Source: Tolypothrix sp. PCC 7910 (lineage in GTDB: Bacteria > Cyanobacteriota > Cyanobacteriia > Cyanobacteriales > Nostocaceae). Taken from it: a stretch of DNA of 64,000 nucleotides. The stretch lies in assembly GCF_011769525.1 (NCBI RefSeq), contig NZ_CP050440.1, positions 1,055,501 through 1,119,500 of the forward strand. The letters run 5' to 3'. Positions 17,626 to 26,325 of the stretch are shown one piece after another (the stretch's first letter is position 1; each line of letters starts with the position of its first letter). A model generated the notes under the pieces. It was not told the origin of the DNA, ran no database searches, and saw nothing but the letters and a program-made list of their open reading frames with translations. The position numbers and the translations under genes were made by a program.

Positions 17626-19155
17626 ATGCCCACCCAGCTATTCAATTCTCCAAAAGCAGACATACTAGTAATTGATGATACACCGGAAAACCTGAATCTT
17701 TTATCTGCCATGCTCACCGAACAGGGGTATAAAGTTCGCAGCGTGACTAAAGGTTCTACAGGTTTGCGGGGAGCGAATGCAGTTCCCCCCGACTTGATTT
17801 TGCTGGATGTTAATATGCCGGAGATGAATGGTTATGAGGTTTGTCAACAATTAAAGACAAGCGATCGCACTCGTGACATTCCAGTAATTTTTATCAGTGC
17901 TTTGGGTGATGTACTGGATAAGGTGAAGGCGTTTGCAGTTGGCGGGGTGGATTACATCACCAAGCCTTTTCAACTAGAAGAAGTGTTAGCCAGAATTGAA
18001 AACCATTTAACGATTCGCAACCTGCAAAAGCAACTCCAAGCGCAAAATCAGCAATTACAGCAGGAAATACGCGATCGCACTAAGGCTGAGGAGAAGTTTG
18101 CCAAAGTCTTTCGTTCTAGTCCCAACCCAATTGCGATCGCCACAATTTCAGAAGCGCGGTTTCTCGATGTTAATCCCAGCTTCCTGAAGATGAGTGGCTA
18201 CAGTGTAGATGAGGTAATTGGGCATACCGTCACGGAAATTGATTTAGGCAAAAATACAGTAGCAATCAGCCTAACAATTCAACGTTTACCGGAAAGTGGT
18301 TCGCTGTACAATCTGGAATTTGAATTCTCTACCAAATCTGCGGAACTCAAGACAATCTTACTATCCATCGAATTAATCGACTTGGCGGGAGTACCCTGTG
18401 CTTTATTAATTGCCAATGACATCACCGAACGCAAACGCCTAGAAAATGAGTTTATCTCTTTAGTTAGTCATGAGTTGCGGACACCTTTAACTTCCACTAT
18501 GGGAGCATTAGATTTGTTGGGTTCAGGACAATTGGGAACTTTAACTGCACAGGGGCAAAAAGTTTTGAGCATTGCTACCAATAACACCGAACGTCTCATC
18601 CGGTTAGTGAACGATATTCTCGATTTAGAACGGATGAAATCGGGCAAAATCTTCATGCGTAAAGCCAAGTGTAATGCTGCTGAACTGCTGATTACAGCCA
18701 CAGAAGCTATGCAAGCAATGGCGGATAAACTTCAAGTTAAACTAATTGTTAATCCTGTAGCGGTGGAACTTTGGGCAGATGCGGATCGCCTATTGCAAAC
18801 CTTCACCAACCTACTCAGCAACGCTATTAAGTTTTCTGAACCTGGGGATACAGTATGGATTGGTGCCACACTTTCAGAAAATCAAAGTATTGAGCCTCAA
18901 GCCGATGCACCTAGTTATCTTTTGATTACATTCCAAGATGAAGGACGAGGAATCCCGGAAGATAAATTACAAATCATCTTTGAACGTTTTCAACAGGTTG
19001 ATGCTTCCGACTCCCGCAACAAAGGCGGAACAGGTTTAGGACTAGCTATTTGTCGGAATATTGTGCAGCAACATAACGGTAAAATTTGGGTTCAGAGCGC
19101 TTTAGGGGAAGGTAGCACCTTTTACGTACTTTTACCTTTAGCTGACTCTAATTAG
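17626..19155 (+). CDS. receiver-PAS-histidine kinase
   Basis: 509 residues, soluble. An N-terminal receiver (~12-130) has VIDDTPEN, the phospho-acceptor motif ILLDVNMPEMNG and a TKPF lysine. A coiled linker (QLQAQNQQLQQEIRDRT) leads to a PAS domain (~160-275). HisKA (VSHELRTPLTS, His near 283) and a complete HATPase (LLSNAIKF, DEGRGIP, GGTGLGLAIC) follow. Receiver-first kinases of this kind usually act within a relay. It sits beside a lone receiver and in the middle of the TTCTCCCC-box genes, so it is a good candidate to phosphorylate a regulator of that set; this is inferred from position only. Confidence 0.93.
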   Translation: MPTQLFNSPKADILVIDDTPENLNLLSAMLTEQGYKVRSVTKGSTGLRGANAVPPDLILLDVNMPEMNGYEVCQQLKTSDRTRDIPVIFISALGDVLDKVKAFAVGGVDYITKPFQLEEVLARIENHLTIRNLQKQLQAQNQQLQQEIRDRTKAEEKFAKVFRSSPNPIAIATISEARFLDVNPSFLKMSGYSVDEVIGHTVTEIDLGKNTVAISLTIQRLPESGSLYNLEFEFSTKSAELKTILLSIELIDLAGVPCALLIANDITERKRLENEFISLVSHELRTPLTSTMGALDLLGSGQLGTLTAQGQKVLSIATNNTERLIRLVNDILDLERMKSGKIFMRKAKCNAAELLITATEAMQAMADKLQVKLIVNPVAVELWADADRLLQTFTNLLSNAIKFSEPGDTVWIGATLSENQSIEPQADAPSYLLITFQDEGRGIPEDKLQIIFERFQQVDASDSRNKGGTGLGLAICRNIVQQHNGKIWVQSALGEGSTFYVLLPLADSN

Positions 19156-19173
19156 CATCTGCTTACTGCTCTA

Positions 19174-19195
19174 ATCTCCCCCATTTCTCCCCGAT
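19174..19195 (+). promoter_or_regulatory. direct-repeat box 4 (before the lone receiver)
   Basis: ATCTCCCC-CAT-TTCTCCCC-GATT on the coding strand, 67 bp before the start of the response regulator. One mismatch at the first base of the left half-site. It overlaps the region just after the kinase stop codon. Confidence 0.65.
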
Positions 19196-19261
19196 TGCAT
19201 TTTAGAATAGCTCTATAGTTATCAAGCTAGTCAGCATCACATATCATGCAAGGATGGCACC

Positions 19262-19654
19262 ATGAGCAGAAATATCTTGATTGTTGATGACGAAGAAGAC
19301 GTACAGGCGATCGCAAAATTGGGTTTAGAATTGGGTGCTGGTTGGAATGTGTTGACAGCTTGTTGTGGACAGGAAGCATTGAGTATTGCTGCTCAATCAC
19401 CAGTTGATGTCATCCTTTTAGATATGATGATGCCGGATATGGATGGACGTACCACTCTACAAAAATTAAAGGCTAATCCTGCTACTAAGGAAATTCCGGT
19501 TATTTTACTAACTGCCAAAGTTCAAGAGTCAGATCAAGATTGCTTTACTGGGTTATATGTCGCTGCTATCTTTGCCAAGCCTTTCCGTCCTTTAAAATTA
19601 GCAGGGCAAATCAGTGAAGCATTAGGCTGGGCTTATAGCGAAATAGATAGTTAA
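19262..19654 (+). CDS. single-domain response regulator
   Basis: 130 residues made of one receiver: acidic pocket IVDDEEDV, phospho-acceptor VILLDMMMPDMDG, the Thr in LLTAK and the KPF lysine. No output domain, so it works as a phosphate shuttle or partner-binding switch. It lies about 105 bp after the receiver-PAS-kinase and has its own direct-repeat box, which suggests that it is part of the feedback circuit of the cluster. An AAGGATGGCACC leader gives a plausible ribosome site. Confidence 0.92.
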   Translation: MSRNILIVDDEEDVQAIAKLGLELGAGWNVLTACCGQEALSIAAQSPVDVILLDMMMPDMDGRTTLQKLKANPATKEIPVILLTAKVQESDQDCFTGLYVAAIFAKPFRPLKLAGQISEALGWAYSEIDS

Positions 19655-19685
19655 ATAGGTCGGCGAAATCAAAGATAATTGGCTG

Positions 19686-19795
19686 AGGCTGTCATTCTTA
19701 CAAAGTTCTGATGCCTGCGGCAACCCCTTCGGTGTACGGAGGCAACCTCCGCTCAGACTTTGCGCTTTGTTCTTGGTCATTTGTCATTGGTAAGG
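19686..19795. repeat. interspersed repeat block
   Basis: GGCTGTCATTCTTACAAAG, a variable GC-rich palindromic core, CTCCGCTCAGACTTTGCGC and TTGTCATTGGTAAGGATTTC. The same order recurs at 39383-39560, with a different core, and its right end alone recurs at 41567-41640. Confidence 0.75.
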
Positions 19796-19861
19796 ATTTC
19801 AAGAAACAGTAATGAAGAACAGTAGGATGCGTTAATAACGCATCCCCCAAGGCTTTTGGTG

Positions 19862-19990
19862 CTAGAAGATAATACCAATTCAAATAATGTTTGCAACAGA
19901 TAAAATCTTTGTAGGGGCACGGCATCCACAATCTTTTGGCATATCAAATATATTACAGGTGCCGTGCCCCTACCCATCTGTCGCTCATCT
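19862..19990. repeat. REPIN-containing MITE-like element
   Basis: Two REP halves in inverted orientation (GGGGCACGGCATCC ... GGTGCCGTGCCCC) around TTTTGGCATATCAAATAT, flanked by ATACCAATTC and CATCTGTCGC. The reverse complement matches 29284-29365 almost throughout, including the loop, so both derive from one mobile REP dimer. Confidence 0.75.
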
Positions 19991-20009
19991 GATTCTCATC
20001 TAATTCTCA

Positions 20010-20032
20010 TTTCTCCCCTACTTCTCCCCGAT
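20010..20032 (+). promoter_or_regulatory. direct-repeat box 5 (before the COQ4-FAAL genes)
   Basis: TTCTCCCC-TAC-TTCTCCCC-GAT, perfect in both half-sites, 46 bp before the GTG start of the COQ4-like gene. AATTTAAAAAACAT follows where the other boxes have TAATCTATAAA. Confidence 0.7.
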
Positions 20033-20077
20033 CGCTCTGTAATTTAAAAAACATAAGCAGCATGGGAGATAAATCAA

Positions 20078-20818
20078 GTGCAAATTATACAAAATCTTAA
20101 AAAAGAGCTAAAAAAGCTGATATTCGCCTATCGCTTCATGCGAATCGTCCAGCTACCTTACGGTTCCTTTGGCGCAGGTGGCAATTTATCTGATGCAGCC
20201 ATTGATCCTAAAAGTCTCAATCAAATTGTCCAGTTTCTCTCGCGCACGGAAAGGGGAAGAATAGCCCTAGCTGAAAAAAAGTCCCTCGGTAAGATTGATT
20301 TACAGCAACTTCATCAATTACCTAGCAACACCTTGGGCTATATTTACGCCGATCATCTGCTGAGAAACGGCTTAACTCCGCCACCAGTACGGGAACATAC
20401 TTCAGATACCTATAGATATTTGTTCAATTATGTGATGGAAACTCATGACATCTGGCACGTAGTTACTGGTAGCAATACAGACAAAGCTGGCGAAATTCAA
20501 GTAGAGACATTTTCTTTAACTCAGTTCTATCCAGCGCGGTTTTGGGTGGTGTTATTGGCGAAAAATTTCCTCAAAACTGCAATTGAAGATATGGATTTGT
20601 GCAGTCAGCACATGGAGGCTTTTGTGCGTGGCTGGATTATCGGACAACAAGCACAACCTTTGTTTGGTGTTCCTTGGAATACTTTATGGGAAAAGCCTTT
20701 AGACGAAATCCGCGCTGAATTAAATATTCGTCCTTATTTAGGTTCAGAACTAGAAGCTGCTATTCAGTGGCGCGGTGAGGAAATTACTGCTAAATCTGAA
20801 TTGGTAGGAGTCAAATGA
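20078..20818 (+). CDS. COQ4-like protein
   Basis: 246 residues, GTG start with GGGAGAT eight bases upstream. ETHDIWHVVTG then an acidic residue gives HDxxH-X11-E (His-Asp-Ile-Trp-His, with Glu twelve residues on), the zinc motif of COQ4, which supports ubiquinone-head-group processing in other organisms. Cyanobacteria do not make ubiquinone, so the role here must differ; lipid or quinone-like substrate binding is a reasonable inference. The stop codon overlaps the start of the FAAL gene (ATGA), so the two are translationally coupled. First gene of the acyl-lipid operon. Confidence 0.85.
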   Translation: MQIIQNLKKELKKLIFAYRFMRIVQLPYGSFGAGGNLSDAAIDPKSLNQIVQFLSRTERGRIALAEKKSLGKIDLQQLHQLPSNTLGYIYADHLLRNGLTPPPVREHTSDTYRYLFNYVMETHDIWHVVTGSNTDKAGEIQVETFSLTQFYPARFWVVLLAKNFLKTAIEDMDLCSQHMEAFVRGWIIGQQAQPLFGVPWNTLWEKPLDEIRAELNIRPYLGSELEAAIQWRGEEITAKSELVGVK

Positions 20819-22581
20819 GACATACACCAATGGATGCGAGTGTGACTACTTTGGTGGATCTGTTGGAGTATCGAGCCACTGATCAGCCACAGCAAACAGC
20901 TTATACTTTCCTCGCAGATGGAATTACCGCCGATAGCAGTTTTACATATAGGGAATTGCATCAAAAAGCCCAGGCGATCGCAGCATATTTGCAAAGCCAA
21001 AAAGCTTACCAAGAGCGAGTTCTATTACTTTATCCACCAGGATTAGATTTTGCGGCGGCTTTCTTTGGTTGTTTGTATGCAGGTGCAGTGGCGGTTCCCG
21101 CTTATCCTCCGCGCCCGAATCAATCTATTTCACGACTCCAAGCGATCGCAGCGAATGCTCAAGCTAAGATTGCACTCACCACTCAAGCAGTTTTAGCCCT
21201 GGTGCAGCCACAGTTACAAGAGTTTACCGATTTGCGATCGCTACAATGGCAATCTACCGATAATCTCAATCAAAACTGGGCGCAGGATTGGCGACGAGTG
21301 GAAGTTAGTAGCGATACCCTCGCCTTCTTACAGTACACTTCCGGCTCCACTTCCACACCAAAAGGTGTGATGATTAGCCACGCTAATTTACTGCACAATT
21401 CTTCTTTAATTTATCAATCATTTCAGCATTCTCCAGAGAGTCGGGGTGTAATTTGGCTACCTGCTTACCATGACATGGGCTTGATTGGCGGTATCTTACA
21501 ACCGCTTTACGGTGGTTTCCCTGTCTTTTTGATGTCGCCAATGATATTCTTACAAAAGCCTTTTTACTGGTTGCAAGCGATTTCACGTTATCAAGCAACT
21601 ACCAGTGGCGGCCCTAACTTTGCTTATGATTTATGTGTGCGTAAAATTACCCCAGAACAACGCGCCACTCTCGACTTGAGCAGTTGGGAAGTGGCTTTTA
21701 ATGGTGCGGAACCCGTACGCGCAGAAACAATGGAGCAGTTTGCTACTCTATTTGCACCTTGTGGCTTCCGTCGCGAAGCGTTTTATCCCTGCTATGGTAT
21801 GGCAGAAACTACGTTAATCATTGCTGGCGGAGATAAAGCTGCTTTACCAACTGTGAAAACGGTAGAGGAAAATGCTTTAAAACAGCATCAAATAATTCCT
21901 AGCGATAATCATCTTAATAGCCAAAATATTGTTAGTTGTGGGCAAAGTTTAGCAAATCTGCAAGTTGTTATTGTTAATCCAGAAACCTTAACTCCATGTT
22001 CACCCAATGAAGTCGGGGAAATTTGGGTGTCTGGCGCTAGTGTGGCGCAAGGATATTGGCATAATCCCCAAGCAACAAAAGAATATTTTCAAGCATACTT
22101 AGCAGATAGCCAACAAGGGCCATTTTTACGCACAGGAGATTTAGGCTTTTTACATCAAGGCGAACTCTTCGTTACAGGCCGACTCAAAGATTTAATCATT
22201 ATTCGGGGACGCAATTATTACCCCCAGGATATCGAATTAACGGTTGCTCAAGCTCACCCATCCCTACGACTTGGCGCTGGTGCGGCTTTTACCATTGAGC
22301 GCGAAAATGGAGTACGGCTAGTAATTGTGCAAGAAGTTGAGCGCCAATACCTACGCCACCTCAACGTTGCAGAAGTAGTAGGAAAGATTCGGGAAGCGGT
22401 TTTACAACAACATGAATTACAGATTCATACTGTAGCGTTGATTAAAACAGCCACTCTCCCGAAAACTTCTAGCGGTAAAGTCCAGCGCTATGCTTGCCGA
22501 GAGCAGTTTTTAGCTCAAAAATTAGAGATTTTGCCAAATTTAGCGCAGATTGCAAGTATCAATCATCCTTTATCTGCATAA
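20815..22581 (+). CDS. fatty acyl-AMP ligase (FAAL)
   Basis: 588 residues of the ANL superfamily. FAAL hallmarks are FFGCLYAGAVAVPAYPPRP, LQYTSGSTSTPKGVMISH, WLPAYHDMGLIGGILQPLY and SGGPNFAYDLCVRKI, with the family-specific insertion after TGDLGFL. A C-terminal lysine lies in KTSSGKVQRYACR. FAALs activate a free fatty acid as the adenylate and pass it to a carrier protein, not to CoA. The carrier gene at 24982 and desaturases in between make a FAAL-desaturase-ACP set like the JamABC type used to make unsaturated acyl-ACP. An alternative start lies five codons downstream (MDASV). Confidence 0.93.
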   Translation: MRHTPMDASVTTLVDLLEYRATDQPQQTAYTFLADGITADSSFTYRELHQKAQAIAAYLQSQKAYQERVLLLYPPGLDFAAAFFGCLYAGAVAVPAYPPRPNQSISRLQAIAANAQAKIALTTQAVLALVQPQLQEFTDLRSLQWQSTDNLNQNWAQDWRRVEVSSDTLAFLQYTSGSTSTPKGVMISHANLLHNSSLIYQSFQHSPESRGVIWLPAYHDMGLIGGILQPLYGGFPVFLMSPMIFLQKPFYWLQAISRYQATTSGGPNFAYDLCVRKITPEQRATLDLSSWEVAFNGAEPVRAETMEQFATLFAPCGFRREAFYPCYGMAETTLIIAGGDKAALPTVKTVEENALKQHQIIPSDNHLNSQNIVSCGQSLANLQVVIVNPETLTPCSPNEVGEIWVSGASVAQGYWHNPQATKEYFQAYLADSQQGPFLRTGDLGFLHQGELFVTGRLKDLIIIRGRNYYPQDIELTVAQAHPSLRLGAGAAFTIERENGVRLVIVQEVERQYLRHLNVAEVVGKIREAVLQQHELQIHTVALIKTATLPKTSSGKVQRYACREQFLAQKLEILPNLAQIASINHPLSA

Positions 22582-22583
22582 TC

Positions 22584-22711
22584 TCCGTAGGGTGTGTTGT
22601 CGCGTAGCGCAACGCACCGACGCATCTGGAATCTTTTATGGTGCGTTAGCCTGCAGCATAACACAAATCGATTTACATTTAAATCCTGTAGAGACGCGAT
22701 TCATCGCGTCT
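22584..22711. repeat. interspersed repeats before the first desaturase
   Basis: GTAGGGTGTGTTGTCGCGTA...AACGCACC with a partner GGTGCGTTAG (22584-22650), then palindrome GAGACGCGATTCATCGCGTC (22691-22711). These separate the FAAL stop from the desaturase start. The bases just after, ACTCCACGATTTATCCCT, faintly resemble the right half of the TTCTCCCC box. Confidence 0.6.
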
Positions 22712-22752
22712 TTACTCCACGATTTATCCCTGGATTAGTATCAGTTGAGAAT

Positions 22753-23700
22753 ATGGAAAGCAGTATTAGCGTTGAATCCGCGTTATTGAAAAAGAGAACC
22801 ATGAGCAACAGCTACATTAAGTTGTTGCAAAAGCGGCATTTTTTATTGTGTGACGTTCTGCCTTTTGTTGGGTTTATTGTAGCGATCGCCTGTTTATGGG
22901 GCAAGCCTATTAGTGTAGTTAATATCACCATTTTTCTGGGGATGTGGTTTCTCACATCTGTCGGAATTACCGTTGGCTATCACCGCTACTTCACTCACCG
23001 CGCTTTTCAAGCACATCCAATTATCCGGATTCTGCTAGTAATTCTCGGTTCTACTGGTGCGGAAGGCCCCGTACTTTCTTGGGTAGCCAACCACAGACAC
23101 CACCATCGCTATAGCGACGAAATTGGAGACACTCATTCTCCGCATTTACACGGTACAGGCTGGAGAAATCAACTTTACGGATTTTGGCACGCTCATCTGT
23201 GGTGGAAAGTTGAGTATGATTATCCCAACCCACTTTACTATGCACCGGAACTGCTGCGAGACAAAACAATTTACAAGCTTAATCAACTGTATTTTGTTTG
23301 GGTAATTTTGGGGCTAGTTTTCCCAGCGATTGTCGCTTTTAGCCTTACAGGTAATTGGATTGGTGCTTGGCATGGTTTTTTGTGGGGTGGAGTCATTCGT
23401 CTATATTTAGGACAGCACACCACTTGGTGCATTAACTCTATCTGTCATCTTTTCGGTACTCGGAGTTTTGATACCAAAGATAAAAGCACAAATAATCTAT
23501 GGCTAGCTTTACCTACCTTTGGCGAATCTTGGCACAACAATCATCACGCTTTTCAAAACTCAGCTAAGTTTGGCTTGCAATGGTGGCAGATTGATATTGG
23601 CTATTGGGTAATTGTGGCGTTGCAATATCTAGGTTTAGCGTGGGATGTGAATCAACCTACACCAGAAATGATGCAATCAAAAAAAGTGCGATCGCTATAA
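22753..23700 (+). CDS. membrane fatty-acid desaturase (delta-9/DesC type)
   Basis: About 315 residues from the ATG at 22753. The three histidine boxes of acyl desaturases are present: HRYFTH (TVGYHRYFTHRAF), HRHHH (ANHRHHHRYSD) and HNNHH (GESWHNNHHAF). Four hydrophobic stretches give the usual two membrane hairpins, and the di-iron site faces the cytoplasm. A longer frame reaches 22594 but its first 53 codons are translated interspersed repeat, so that start is rejected; ATG 22801 is another option. In context the substrate is probably the ACP-bound chain made by the FAAL, or a lipid-bound one. Confidence 0.9.
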   Translation: MESSISVESALLKKRTMSNSYIKLLQKRHFLLCDVLPFVGFIVAIACLWGKPISVVNITIFLGMWFLTSVGITVGYHRYFTHRAFQAHPIIRILLVILGSTGAEGPVLSWVANHRHHHRYSDEIGDTHSPHLHGTGWRNQLYGFWHAHLWWKVEYDYPNPLYYAPELLRDKTIYKLNQLYFVWVILGLVFPAIVAFSLTGNWIGAWHGFLWGGVIRLYLGQHTTWCINSICHLFGTRSFDTKDKSTNNLWLALPTFGESWHNNHHAFQNSAKFGLQWWQIDIGYWVIVALQYLGLAWDVNQPTPEMMQSKKVRSL

Positions 23701-23720
23701 ATAATTAGTGTAATTCAAGC

Positions 23721-24770
23721 ATGAATCTATATAAACCTGTGGAGCAGAATTTAATTATGAATAGCACCGCGCAAAAACAGCAAATACATACAGATCAATA
23801 CTATATTCAAACCATCCGTCCTTTTATCCCAAAAGAAGCTTTTCAAAAAAAGCCAAGTTCTCTCTGGTATTTTCTCATTCAGTTTTCGGTATTTATATCA
23901 GCAATTGCCTTAACACGCTACTCCAATAATATTTGGATATTTTTGCTTGCCAGTTTATTATCAGGAAATTGCTTGCCAGGTCTAGTTTTTTTTGCTCATG
24001 ATTTGAGTCATGGCTCAGTTATGGCAAAATCTTGGCAGAGACATTTTCTAGAAGTGTTAATTTGGGCAATAAATTTTATCCCCTTAACAATGTGGATACA
24101 TATTCATCATCGAACGCATCATCCTAATGCAGCAACATTTAAAGACCCTGATCGGCGATGGTTAACCTCAGAAAAAACTCTCATTAAGTGGATTTACACT
24201 TGGATATTCTATCCCCAAAAAAACAAATTCATACTTAGATTCATTAATCCTTTCGCCTATATTCACTTTGTCTTTTACATCTTGCGTAATTTCATAGCTG
24301 TTTTTATCTCACCAAAAAGCAAGCTTTATATAGTTCCTTATCAAGTACCATATACTCTCAAAGAAAAATGCTCAATTCTTATTGAAACAGGTATTATCAT
24401 TTTAATTCAGGCTATAATTTTTGCAGCCGTTCAATGTAACTGGTTAAAGTACCTATTTGTCAGCATATTACCTATATTAATTGCTTCAGTGATCGAAGTC
24501 ATTTATGTAGCGACGAATCATTTCCTCAATCCTATAAAAGCGCAAAATAATTCTGTGCAAGGTACTACATCTGTAATAGTACCTCCCTTGTTCAATGTAA
24601 TTCATAACAATTTCTCTTATCACACCGAACATCATCTATTTCCAACAATGCACCCTTCTTACTATCCATTAGTCAGCGATTTGCTGAAAAGGCACTTCCC
24701 ACAAGACTATAACCAATTAACAATTACAGAAGCTTGGCGGCGTTTATGGAATTCTCAGGCTTTTGATTAA
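23721..24770 (+). CDS. second membrane fatty-acid desaturase/hydroxylase
   Basis: 349 residues, 20 bp after the first desaturase. Histidine boxes HDLSH, HHRTHH and HTEHH mark a FADS-superfamily enzyme of a different subfamily from its neighbour (delta-12/omega-3/beta-carotene-ketolase-like lineage). Hydrophobic helices lie near 50-100 and 210-255. An ATG 12 codons inside (MNSTAQKQQ) is an alternative start. Two desaturases in one FAAL cluster suggest a polyunsaturated or acetylenic chain. The 24804-24853 hairpin ends this transcript. Confidence 0.9.
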   Translation: MNLYKPVEQNLIMNSTAQKQQIHTDQYYIQTIRPFIPKEAFQKKPSSLWYFLIQFSVFISAIALTRYSNNIWIFLLASLLSGNCLPGLVFFAHDLSHGSVMAKSWQRHFLEVLIWAINFIPLTMWIHIHHRTHHPNAATFKDPDRRWLTSEKTLIKWIYTWIFYPQKNKFILRFINPFAYIHFVFYILRNFIAVFISPKSKLYIVPYQVPYTLKEKCSILIETGIIILIQAIIFAAVQCNWLKYLFVSILPILIASVIEVIYVATNHFLNPIKAQNNSVQGTTSVIVPPLFNVIHNNFSYHTEHHLFPTMHPSYYPLVSDLLKRHFPQDYNQLTITEAWRRLWNSQAFD

Positions 24771-24803
24771 GGATGTCATAGCAGTTTGCAAAAATAAGGT
24801 GAT

Positions 24804-24853
24804 AAAAATATGGGGTAGAGGCGCGTATCTGTGCGTTCCTACCCCATATTTTT
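24804..24853. terminator. strong bidirectional hairpin after the second desaturase
   Basis: AAAAATATGGGGTAG (24804-24818) pairs perfectly with CTACCCCATATTTTT (24839-24853). The flanking A and T runs fit a Rho-independent terminator in both directions. The loop carries GCGC/TGCG, and the core GGGGTAG...CTACCCC also looks REP-like. Confidence 0.7.
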
Positions 24854-24900
24854 GTGTTGTAACCATTATTTGAATTGATATAAAGTTTATGCCTGGTATC

Positions 24901-24940
24901 TTCTCCCCTACTTCTCCCCGATTTATCCCTAATCTATAAA
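24901..24940 (+). promoter_or_regulatory. direct-repeat box 6 and -10 (before the acyl carrier protein)
   Basis: TTCTCCCC-TAC-TTCTCCCC-GATT (24901-24923), six bases, then TAATCTATAAAGTATC with TATAAA at 24935-24940. Spacing from half-sites to -10 is the same as in boxes 1 and 3. There is no separate TTGACA, so the right half-site occupies the -35 position, as at PhoB-activated promoters. It is 60 bp before the start codon. Confidence 0.75.
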
Positions 24941-24981
24941 GTATCAAAGAAATTCGACTGATACTTAATAAGGTTTTCACG

Positions 24982-25293
24982 ATGGAAGTCACTAGCACTA
25001 TCACCAATAATTCATTAGAATCGCAACAAAATACTCTGAGTGCAGAGGTAATTCAAGAATCGATAGTTGCTTACATTGCCGAACTTTTAGAAGTTGAGCC
25101 ACAACAGGTAAATGTCAAGGCTTCTTTTACTCAATATGGTTTAGATTCACTATCTGTAGTTAGTTTGATTTCCCATTTAGAAAGTTTAACCGGACAGGAT
25201 TTATCACCCACTTTATTATATGACTTGCCTAGCATCGAAGTTTTATCCCAGCGTTTAGCATCAGGCACAACAAAACTTGAGGTTGCTCTCTAA
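24982..25293 (+). CDS. acyl carrier protein
   Basis: 103 residues. The phosphopantetheine attachment serine is in YGLDSLSVVSL (near residue 57). The sequence before it (ESIVAYIAELLEVEPQQVNVKASF) and after it (LPSIEVLSQRLAS) are the usual helices. A discrete carrier beside a FAAL is the expected acceptor of the activated acyl chain. The N-terminal ~20 residues are Ser/Thr/Asn-rich and probably disordered. The methyltransferase follows after 45 bp with no promoter seen between. Confidence 0.93.
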   Translation: MEVTSTITNNSLESQQNTLSAEVIQESIVAYIAELLEVEPQQVNVKASFTQYGLDSLSVVSLISHLESLTGQDLSPTLLYDLPSIEVLSQRLASGTTKLEVAL

Positions 25294-25338
25294 ATTGCAA
25301 GTCAAACTACCAAGTAATTATTCACAAACATAAACATC

Positions 25339-26223
25339 ATGACTACTCTAAATACTGCCACTCCTGGAGCTTCACATCAAGCGATTCAACATCATTACGA
25401 TGTTGGCAATGATTTTTATCAACTTTGGCTAGATAGCACTATGACTTATTCTTGTGCTATTTGGGAAGAAGGGGAAACAGAGTCAGTGCTAGAATTAGCT
25501 CAAATTAGAAAAGTAAATTTTCATATCAATCAAGCTAAAGCTAAAAATGCTAAGCGGGTTTTAGATATAGGTTGTGGTTGGGGTACAGTACTGCAACGTT
25601 TAGTAGATGTACATGGAGTTGAGCAAGCTGTAGGTTTGACATTAAGTGAAGCGCAAAAAGATTGGATTGCTGCTAAGAAGCATCCGCAAATAGAAGTTAA
25701 TCTCGAAAGCTGGTTAAACTACTCACCCACAGAACCTTTTGATGCCATTATTTCTATTGGCGCTTTTGAGCATTTTGTGAAGCCGGAATTGTCGAGTAAT
25801 GAGAAAATTGATGTTTATCGTACTTTCTTTAATCGCTGTCATGAATGGTTAAAGCCTGGGGGTTCGATGTCGATTCAAACCATCGCCTATGGTAAAAGAA
25901 AACCAGAAGAAGTACAAAAAAGTTTAGGCGCTCAGTTTGCCAATCAAGAAATATTTCCCGAATCTGATTCACCGCGACTGACAGAAATTACCGCCGCCGC
26001 AGAAGGAATTTTTGAAGTAATTTCAGTTCGCAACGATCGCATGGATTATGTCCGTACTCTTCAAGCGTGGTTAACTAACTTTAGAAGCAAGCGTACAGAA
26101 GTGATAAATTTGGTTGGTAAAACTGTATTTGAGCGCTACGAACGTTATCTATATCTGGCACTTTTAGGCTTTTTGACTGGCGATTTATTACTTTTACGGT
26201 TAACTTTTCGCCGGATTGATTAA
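25339..26223 (+). CDS. SAM-dependent methyltransferase, cyclopropane-fatty-acid-synthase-like
   Basis: 294 residues. IQHHYDVGNDFYQLWLDSTMT is the N-terminal signature of the CFA/mycolic-acid methyltransferase family (quoted in part: HHYDVGNDFYQLWL). The SAM site is VLDIGCGWGTVLQRL, followed by GLTLSEAQ and an ISIGAFEHF stretch with the Glu-His pair typical of the family. It lacks the longer N-terminal domain of bacterial Cfa, like mycolic acid methyltransferases. In context it probably methylates or cyclopropanates a double bond introduced by the desaturases; substrate unproven. Confidence 0.88.
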   Translation: MTTLNTATPGASHQAIQHHYDVGNDFYQLWLDSTMTYSCAIWEEGETESVLELAQIRKVNFHINQAKAKNAKRVLDIGCGWGTVLQRLVDVHGVEQAVGLTLSEAQKDWIAAKKHPQIEVNLESWLNYSPTEPFDAIISIGAFEHFVKPELSSNEKIDVYRTFFNRCHEWLKPGGSMSIQTIAYGKRKPEEVQKSLGAQFANQEIFPESDSPRLTEITAAAEGIFEVISVRNDRMDYVRTLQAWLTNFRSKRTEVINLVGKTVFERYERYLYLALLGFLTGDLLLLRLTFRRID

Positions 26224-26325
26224 AATCTCTAGATTGTCGTTAGTCATTTGTCCTTTGTAATTACAAATGATAGTTAACAGGCTCTGAGACATCAAACAGA
26301 ATTATCATATAGAATGTTCAAGAAA

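Noticed and set aside
22594-22752. Upstream start adding 53 residues to the first desaturase
   Set aside because: The extra codons are translated interspersed repeats and lack any membrane or family similarity.
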